Shown in pieces: positions 57,401 to 64,000 of a DNA stretch of 64,000 nt. The stretch spans positions 10,132,501 through 10,196,500 of the forward strand of contig NC_069662.1 in NCBI RefSeq assembly GCF_027244095.1, written 5' to 3'. Each line of letters opens with the position of its first letter. Position 1 is the first letter of the stretch. The position numbers and the translations under genes were made by a program. Under the pieces are notes generated by a model. That model ran no database searches and was not told where the DNA came from. It saw nothing but the letters and a program-made list of their open reading frames with translations. The stretch is from Hemicordylus capensis (taxonomy: Eukaryota; Chordata; Lepidosauria; Squamata; Cordylidae).

Positions 57401-60272
57401 ACAGTAAAACTGAGCTGAAATGTCCAGACAGAATTTGACCATTCCATTTGTGGGGTTTTCAGATCAGAGGTATTTAAGGGAACTTTGAGGGGGCACATGA
57501 GATGTCAGTTTCCCCAAATGTGCTTCAGATCTTCTTCGGAGGCCCTCCTCTGAGTGCCCCTGCCAAATGAGGTGAGGCGGGTGGCTACTAGGTAGAAGGA
57601 CATCTTGGTAGTTGCACCCCATTTATGGAATAGCCCTGCCCCAGGGAGGTTCACCTGGCTTCGTCCTTTTGTTCCTTTAGACACCAGGTATAAACACCTT
57701 TTTGTTCACTTTTAAATTTTGACTTTTAAATGAACTTTTTGGAACGGATTTTAAAAGAATTTCTTTGTATTACATTTTGTATCAACCGGGAGTGACCCTT
57801 TAGTCTGTTATGATTTTGTTTGTGTGTGTGTGAATTTCATGTTTAGTGTTGTGTTGTGAGCACCCAGGGAACAATTTGTTATGGGGCAATTAAGCAACAA
57901 AGTTTATTATTATTATTTATGTTTATTATCATTTCCAATCTCACACAACTCCCATAGAAGGAATGCCAGAAGCATAGCCTTTAACTCTCTTTGTTTTCAA
58001 CATGGTGCTACATGATATCACAAAGTATCATCATAATTTCTGCATCCACTCTAGGGAGGAATAATGCGAGGGGAAATGACCACTGTCAGCGCCTGGAAAC
58101 AAAAATCTGATCTGAAGGGGGTTTAGGGGCTATTTCCCATCCCCATACAATCCCTCCCCCATTTCAAAACAAAAATTTCAAGACGACTTCAGGCTTTTGG
58201 AAAATCTAAAATCGCACAGGCTAGCCATGTGGGGGAAAGGTCACTGGTCTGACTGAACAACTTCTCCACTCCTCCTTCCCTCCAAAGCCATGTTTTTTCA
58301 TCTGTTAACCAACCATACACAGAAAATTAGAACAAAGAATGTACATTAAACAGCTTGCCCAATCTAACCCAGATACATCTATATATTGGACTACAAGACA
58401 TGTGATATTGGATTATAGTCATTTGGCACAACCAGGGGTGTAGCTTTAATTGAGCAGATGTGTTCAAAGAAACCAGGGTCCCCAGCTCCTGAGGCACTCC
58501 CAGCTCCACTCCTCCTTATTTTCTTCATTATCTCCCTAACTCCAAAGGTCCACCAGGGAGAGGGGTGAAGACGGTCCTCCTCCCCTAGCAATGCATAGGG
58601 GCATATCACTAATAATCCAGTGCATTCTGGGGCACCAGGGGGTAGGCTGAAAATTGGAACCTTACAAGGGATCTAGCATTTTGATGCCAAAACTCCAGCT
58701 TTTTTTCCCAAGCGGGGGTGGTGGGATTTCTTGACAACCTAAATGCTGATGTTCCAGGCGCAGAGGCAGCTGAGCCAGCAGAGCAGTGGCCTGGGTCTGG
58801 CCCCACCCGGAGGCCCCTTTGACAACGTCCCATGCATGTCATGTCCTGGGCTGAGGGCATGCCTGAGCCCTGAAAGAATCCTTTCCCCACCCATGAGCCA
58901 GTGCTTGCCCGTCTTTTTCAGGCAGTGTTTGCTCCCTGAAAGCATCTGTTCCCCTTTCTCTTCCTCCAGACAGGGCGAGAAAGGGAGAATAGATGCTTCC
59001 AGGAAGCAAGTACTGCCTGAAATGTCAGGGAAGTGCTCGCTTGGGCTCTTCAGAGCAAAAGGTCACACACAAAGGGGGTGTGGCCTCGAGCTCCAAAGAT
59101 CCCAAGCAAGCGCTTCCCTGTCATTTCAGGACAGGCAAGCGCTGGCTCGGGGCTCTTAGTAGTCCAGGCGTCGGCAGGGGGAGTTCGTCCGGGGCTCGCA
59201 TGGAGCCTGAGCCACGCCCCCTGGGGGCTTCAGTGGCCCCTACCATTGGTGGCCTGGGGTCTTTGAACCTGTTTGCACACTGGTGGCTCTGCCCCTGGAT
59301 GTTCCACCCTAAGCCCTTATGTTCCACCCAGAATGAGTGTGAGTTCTCCTCCTTTCTGTCCTTAGGAGGTTACCTGCCATGCCTGAAGATTCCAAAGTCT
59401 CCATTCCCCTCCATGTATCTCTGTTCTGTGCTTGGAAATGGATGAATGCATGGCATGCAAAGCATGTGCCACAGCATAGACAGCATTGTAGAGGCTGTAA
59501 ATGTGGCCAGTCATGCGCATTTCAAACACACACCTGGGGAGAGTCTCCAGTTTCTCCTCCCCAGTGCAGACTTCTTCAGTCTTCTCATCTGCCTCTGAGC
59601 TGGGGAACACACAATTAAATGCCTGTTCCCAGAAATCCTTGAGAAAGCCATCTCCTTTTTCCTTAGCAGGGGTTCTCATCTGTAGAAAGGTCTGGAATCC
59701 TAATATATCCTCTGAGTGAATTGCAAGGGATAAAGCACCATGGAGGAAGTCTAGATCCGATCCTCTTTGAATGGGAAGCGATGCAAAATCCATCTCGGCT
59801 GTCATAATCCACACTTTACCTTTTTCACTCCATTGTTGGCCCTCAAATGCTAACAACTGAAAAGCATTTCTCAAATATATTATGGTGTGAATTTCACCAT
59901 GTAAGACCACTGCATTGGCTCTGCTTTCCATGACTGCATGGGATATTTCAGTGAGCTCGGCCATCATGTTATCAACCTGTTCGAAAGAATTTATTGCTGT
60001 TAATTTCTTAATGAAGTCAAAGCATATACCACTCCGTGAAAACATCAGAAGCATGTTCTGCAAAAATATCTCAGTGATAGCAGAGTAATCCATCACCCCA
60101 ATCCATTTCCACCTGAAATGTAGCAGTAGCTGAAGCATTCCCCTTTGTTGACTGGTTGCATTTGGAAATGTCCAGTGGGAGAAAACAAATTGGGCTTTGT
60201 CGTTTGTTTCTGGAGCAGAATTATAGGAGAGCTAAAAAGAGTGAAATGATGGAAGAATTGAAGAAAGAAGAT

Positions 60273-60307
<35 letters not shown>

Positions 60308-63300
60308 ATCATAGAGATACAGCAAGACGTATTTGTGAAGAAAAAAAAATTTAGGGTTGAAAAATACTTTTCAAATGCACATGACGTTTTTTGAAAACAT
60401 CAGCCCTAGTCATACACTGAGGAGGTTCCCACGATCCCTGGGAACTGCCAGTTAGGGTTAAGTGGGAAGAACAGGCTTAGCCTAAGCTTCCCACAGATGA
60501 GCACCAGCAGAGCCCGGCATGCCCTGCGCAAGTGTGTAGGGAATGCTGGAGAGACTCCCGAGCCGGGAGGCTGCTTATAAACTTCCCAGTTGGGGGTCTA
60601 CTCATGAGTTGCCATGCTGCGTAGCCACATCTGTGGTAACGCACGATCCGAAAGCCCGGATTAGTGGAGCACTCTTTCTGCTAACCTGGGCTTAAGGGAG
60701 GGTAACTTTAGCGGGTTACCAACTTTGGTGAGACCAGGCTCGGCTGTGAGCCTGGTGGTTCTCACCTGCTGGCGAAATCGGGCTAAGCGCCAGAGCGGGA
60801 AAGCGGCGGGAGGGGTAAGTAAACCCTCCCGCCGCTCTTAAAGGTACCCCCCCACCCCAGTGCCAGACCACAGTTGGCGCTTCTGTGCACACCCCTACTT
60901 CCAGATGAACAGAAAGGAAATTGCCCGAACACCAGAGGCACAAAAGACCAGCTGCTGATTGACAAAATGATTTTAGAAAACTGCAAGAGAAGAAAAACCA
61001 ATCTAAATGTTGCATGGATTGAATACAAGAAAGCCTTCGACTCATTGCTTCATACATGGATACTAAAATGTTTAGAAACAACTGCTGTCAGCAAAAACAT
61101 TCAGATATTTAATTAAAAAGCAATGAGCATGTGGAGTACACAGTTAACAATCAATGGCGAGACACTTGGACAGGTTAGCATTAGAAGAGGCATTTTCCAA
61201 AGGGACTCACTATCCCCTCTGTTGTTTGTAATCGCCATGACCCCACTTTCACAAATACTAAACAAAAGAGGCCTTGGATATCAAACTTCTAAAACATCAA
61301 ATAAAACAAACCATTTGCTCTTAATGGACGATTAGAAGTTGTAAGGAACTTCCCAATCAGAAACTGAATCACTGCTAAACACTGTCTGTATATTCAGTAG
61401 AAGAAGACTGTATATTCAGTAGAAGAAGAAGATTATAAAGATACAGCAAGACATATTTGCAAAGAAAAAAATAGGATTGAAAAACACTTTTCTAATGCAC
61501 ATGATGTTGGTTGCAAACATCCACCCTAGTCATTTTGAACTATCATACAATTATTCTGTGTACACAGTACAGATATTCACATGTTACCAACACTTCCTAT
61601 TTGCACCATGGATTTGGGAGACCTGTACTAAGGTTCTCTTTTTCAATGAACACAGTTACCGTCATTCACAGGAAAATGTATACAAATGTACGGACATATT
61701 TACACTCTTACAACTTAATGGGGCCATGCATATGACCTACTGTGCGTGGATGGGAAGAGGGAAGGCTTCACAAACCTTGCCTTCTCCCCAGATGACCTAT
61801 CACTGCTTGCGAGGAGCAAGCTCTGCGCTCCTACACAATCAGCCCTGCTCCATGCAGCACAGTGCAGTGTGGATCTGAAGCCCGGACTCTTGTCCCAGCC
61901 TCCAGGAATCCCACAATGCACAGTGCATTGAGTGCAGTGCATTGGGTTTCTCCCCCAGGAGATGGGCATCCTAGGGATCCATCTCTGGGACTGTGTGGGT
62001 GGCAAGCACCCCATGTGGTCACACAATCCCTTAGCCTGGGTTAATGGCTGGACTTCAGTACTGGGTTTGGTGTTGCAGCAGCACCAAGATCTGCATGGAT
62101 CCCAGCGGTTCTCACGGCTGCTCGTGGGAACTTGGTTGCTCTTGAGAACAGCCTCAGTGTCTGGATAGGGCTCAACTGAAATCCATTTCTGTTTCGGTTT
62201 TCAGTAAGTTTGATCTAGGGGGATACAGAGTGCTCACAGTTTCTGTGACTGTGATCAAATGTTAGAGGCACAGTGCTTGGAAATATGCTGATTTAAGATA
62301 CTGTCTTTTAATGCTCATTCTCCAATAGGGGAGCCATGACTCTCCGAAACAGGGGGAATCTGAGGCACATGTGGCTAGGAGCTGGAAGGACACTGAGTCT
62401 TGAGCCCTCTGTAGAAATTTAAGTGTGTAATCGCGTTCAGAGGCGCAAACAGGCCCTAAGTCTTACCCCTGACTCATTATTCACAGACAAATGCTGTGCG
62501 ACTCATTCTTAAGCAGCTTTTGTCTGAAAAGGGAAGCCCCATATCTGTAATGGTGGGCACTTCTGTGATCATGAAGCTGGATGATCTAACCTCTAAGCAG
62601 CAGCTTGCAAAGCTCCAAAGATTGCTCAGTGGCTTCCATCTAATACATAAAACACTCCCTTATTTTCTTTTCGTATCACTTTAAGGGAGCCTAGCCCGCT
62701 TTGGGGTGATGGTGTGCTGCAACGGGAGCCGTGTGGCTCGCAGCAGCTAGGCCTCTTAAGTACCCCTCCCCTTAGGCCAGGTTAAGGGCTTCCCTCCGAG
62801 CGCTCCGCTAACCCAGACTTCTGGATCGTGTGCCACCACGGCACGGCTCCACACTGTGGCAGCACACGAGTAGACCCCCGCCGGGAGCCTGCAAGCTTGA
62901 GGGTCTATCCAGAATGCCCTGCGCACTTCTGTGAGGCATCCTGGAACTTCCAGAACTACACAGCCCCCTATCCCCACTGCCCCCCCCCGGCTCCATAACA
63001 GAGCTGGCAGTCATGTAGGCGGGCAATCTGCCTGCGCGGGTGATCGTCTGAGGGGAGAGCAGGCTAAGCCCCCTCTCCCCGCAGACCTCATTTTGGTGAG
63101 TCTCACTGATTGTGAGATTCGCCTCGGTGACTTAAAAGATAGCTATACCTGTATTTTCCCAAGAGAAAGAGAACTCTCAATCGAAGATGACCCCCCACAA
63201 CCAGCACCTGCATTTAACAAGAAAGAAGTGTAGGGAACTATGGTACTTTGTACTCTCCTGCATCAGTCTCAACAATGTTCCTTTTTTTTCTGTGCCTACA

Positions 63301-64000
63301 TTTGTTGTCCCCAAATGTGGTCATTTTAAAAATACTTGATTAATTTTTACAGTCTGACTGGTTACTCCCATTACAAAAGACCCATGAAGGCAGCCAATGT
63401 AGGAAACCAGCCTCAAAAAGATCAAACTTTAATCTTCACTGTGATGTTCATTAAGAGGACATGGAATAAAAATACAACAGATATTTATATAGTGCTTTTC
63501 AACCAAAGTTCCCGAAGCGGTTTACATAAAGAAATATGGAAGCCACATTTACAAGCACAAGCACTGAAGAAATAGTATTACATCTTTCCATGAGTAGGAA
63601 AATGAGGATGCTCTCTGCTCTCATATCACAGGCAATGCATTTGAAAAATCAAAACCATCTCTTTTATAACTTTTGCATGTACAGCAGAACATTGGAATTA
63701 TTTTTCGTGCTCAGGAGTTAACCTCTAAGCAGCATGCAGATTGTCCTTCTGTATTACAATCACCCTTCTTTCTCTCTGCAGCTCAAATTTTTATACTTCC
63801 ATGTGTCCAACTTACTTGTGGAATCTTGTAGATGTTCAGAATGGCTGCCATTTCCAGACAGATGTTAGTGTAAGGTCCCCCAATGATGGCCATTTGATTG
63901 TTCTGGGCATCACACACATAGTTAGGGATCAATTTTCCCCATGTGGATAGAAATTCCATAGAGTCTTGGAAGCTCAATCTTGGACTAAAATAGTTATCAG
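48827..64000 (-). CDS. V2R gene C, 5' end outside window
   Basis: Gene span; coding join in transcription order is >64000-63816, 60231-59374, 57055-56828, 50202-50076, 49728-48827. Exon 1 and about 107 bp of exon 2 lie right of the window. Every visible exon is open, in phase and bounded by GT-AG sites, so as far as visible the receptor is whole. It is the closest paralog of gene B (four differences in 299 residues of exon 6, five in 286 of exon 3). Introns 5, 4, 3 and 2 measure about 0.35, 6.6, 2.3 and 3.6 kb. Intron 4 holds the empty sites of the CR1 and the 1.6-kb hAT found in gene B. The substitution FPKCY for SPKCY in helix 7 is the one exon 6 change in a strongly conserved motif. Confidence 0.92.
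50076..50202 (-). CDS. V2R gene C exon 5
   Basis: 127 bp, acceptor AACAG, donor GTAAGG-type. It encodes [27 protein letters not shown] and SKQK, then one base completed by exon 6. All cysteines are kept. Confidence 0.91.
50654..51038. mobile_element. 3-bp-TSD TIR element, gene C copy of the 21802 insertion
   Basis: Flanked by ATG on both sides, same ends. The left-arm hairpin has been partly deleted. Confidence 0.7.
51413..51467. repeat. (AGT)n(AGC)n array, gene C intron 4
   Basis: Expanded relative to gene B; also left of a TIR element. Confidence 0.85.
51480..51833. mobile_element. 3-bp-TSD TIR element, gene C copy of the 22610 insertion
   Basis: Same flanks (GATGTAG / TAGTAAT) with an internal deletion relative to gene B. 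Confidence 0.66.
54613..55010. mobile_element. hAT-like element interrupted by a SINE, gene C intron 4
   Basis: Counterpart of 31645-32042 with duplication ACTCCTAA/GCTCCTAA (54605-54612, 55011-55018) and the same nested SINE at 54719-54940. Confidence 0.84.
54719..54940 (+). mobile_element. tRNA-derived SINE (GCCCCTGGTGG family), gene C
   Basis: Same insertion as at 31751, inside the same hAT element; B box GATCGATCC carries one change. Confidence 0.84.
55561..55792 (+). mobile_element. tRNA-derived SINE (GTATAGTGGTTAGAG family), gene C intron 4
   Basis: Same insertion as at 32592, with the head GCCAGCGTGGTATAGTGG better preserved. Confidence 0.85.
55793..56030 (+). mobile_element. L2-type LINE 3' end, gene C intron 4
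   Basis: Counterpart of 32824-33061 with AACCGCCCAGAGACGAAAG and a shorter GATA array. Confidence 0.6.
56428..56625 (-). mobile_element. CR1 3'-end fragment, gene C intron 4
   Basis: Counterpart of 33446-33655 in gene C. Confidence 0.72.
56828..57055 (-). CDS. V2R gene C exon 4
   Basis: 228 bp, phase 0 to 0, acceptor TTTTTAG, donor GTAGGT. It encodes [20 protein letters not shown] through PSRFNQ, essentially as in gene B. The donor-side intron bases match gene A rather than B. Confidence 0.93.
57607..57785 (+). mobile_element. L2-like LINE 3' remnant, gene C intron 3
   Basis: Counterpart of 34640-34815 and nearly identical to it. Confidence 0.5.
58433..58598. mobile_element. hAT-like MITE, gene C copy of the 6480 insertion
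   Basis: Left end CAGGGGTGTAGC, right end GCAATGCATAG as in gene B, a shared mutation that groups B with C. Confidence 0.72.
58756..59297. mobile_element. hAT-like element, gene C copy of the 6812 insertion
   Basis: Target duplication GATGTTCC at 58748-58755 and 59298-59305. Orthologous in position to the A and B copies. Confidence 0.82.
59374..60231 (-). CDS. V2R gene C exon 3
   Basis: 858 bp, open from acceptor TTTTTAG to donor GTAACC. It carries the V2R lobe motifs [31 protein letters not shown] and [14 protein letters not shown]. It differs from gene B by I/M, N/T, S/C, H/R and S/I in the second half. Confidence 0.94.
60273..60308. repeat. (ATC)n array, gene C intron 2
   Basis: About eleven to twelve ATC units, longer than in gene B. 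Confidence 0.9.
60886..61365 (+). mobile_element. R4/Dong-like LINE reverse transcriptase fragment, gene C intron 2
   Basis: Counterpart of 37921-38400 with [12 protein letters not shown], the same [21 protein letters not shown] and LMDD then TAG. The two copies share their lesions and differ at few sites. Confidence 0.75.
62687..63127. mobile_element. TCTCACGATC-family element, gene C intron 2
   Basis: Fuller version of 39711-40052, with an extra middle part (GAGCTGGCAGTCATGTAGGC ... GAGAGCAGGCTAAGCCCCC). Confidence 0.55.
63816..64000 (-). CDS. V2R gene C exon 2 (partial, cut by window edge)
   Basis: The donor GTAAGT precedes 63816; coding is open to the window end ([18 protein letters not shown] ... 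NYVCDAQNN ... YKIPQ). By comparison with A and B the exon should end at about 64107. Confidence 0.9.

Noticed and set aside
1-64000. Retrovirus-like or Polinton-like remnants
   Set aside because: I found no LTR pairs, primer-binding sites, or capsid, polymerase or envelope-like frames; all reverse transcriptase signal is of LINE type.
1-64000. A novel non-receptor gene system in the array
   Set aside because: All coding signal is explained by V2R exons or LINE proteins; the remaining long frames lie in repeats or low-complexity sequence.

Overview
The window is vertebrate nuclear DNA, most likely from a squamate reptile. It holds part of a tandem array of vomeronasal type-2 receptor (V2R, VMN2R; class C GPCR) genes, all on the minus strand. 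The genes have the canonical six-exon V2R structure (215, 292, 858, 228, 127 and about 900 coding bases). The surrounding DNA is rich in CR1, L2 and R4/Dong-like LINE pieces, several tRNA-derived SINE families (one with the ACACTTTACC-type tail of Sauria SINEs) and many short hAT-like and 3-bp-TSD DNA transposons. That mixture and the V2R expansion fit a lizard or snake. I cannot name the species.

Layout, left to right, with transcription running right to left. Gene A: exons 5 to 1 between 179 and 12719; its seven-helix exon 6 lies left of the window. Spacer 1: 12720-19973. Gene B: complete, exon 6 at 19974-20875 through exon 1 at 42338-42552, predicting 873 residues. Spacer 2: 42553-48826. 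Gene C: exon 6 at 48827-49728 through part of exon 2 at the right edge; its exon 1 lies beyond 64000. All 16 visible exons are open with GT-AG junctions and matching phases, so none of the three shows a disabling lesion inside the window. Matching points in intron 5 recur at 1, 21043 and 49897, giving repeat periods of about 21.0 and 28.9 kb.

The three units are paralogous over almost their whole length, introns and spacers included, so the insertions and deletions that distinguish them give a relative history. B and C share elements missing from A (a broken R4/Dong-like LINE piece, two 3-bp-TSD elements, and a 2.6-kb stretch with a SINE inside a hAT element) and have nearly identical exons 3 and 6, so B and C separated last. 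B alone then gained a nearly full-length CR1 LINE (23181-27758) and a 1.6-kb hAT element (28561-30183) in intron 4, which grew to 12.5 kb against 3.0 kb in A and 6.6 kb in C. A alone has a 495-bp hAT element, a Sauria-type SINE, and a Trp in place of a Cys near the mature N-terminus.

Together the genes encode closely related pheromone or peptide receptors of vomeronasal sensory neurons. Each has a secreted-type signal peptide, a Venus-flytrap ligand-binding domain (exons 1-4), a cysteine-rich linker (exon 5 and the start of exon 6) and seven membrane helices (exon 6). I found no other host gene, no functional tRNA or rRNA gene and no CRISPR array.
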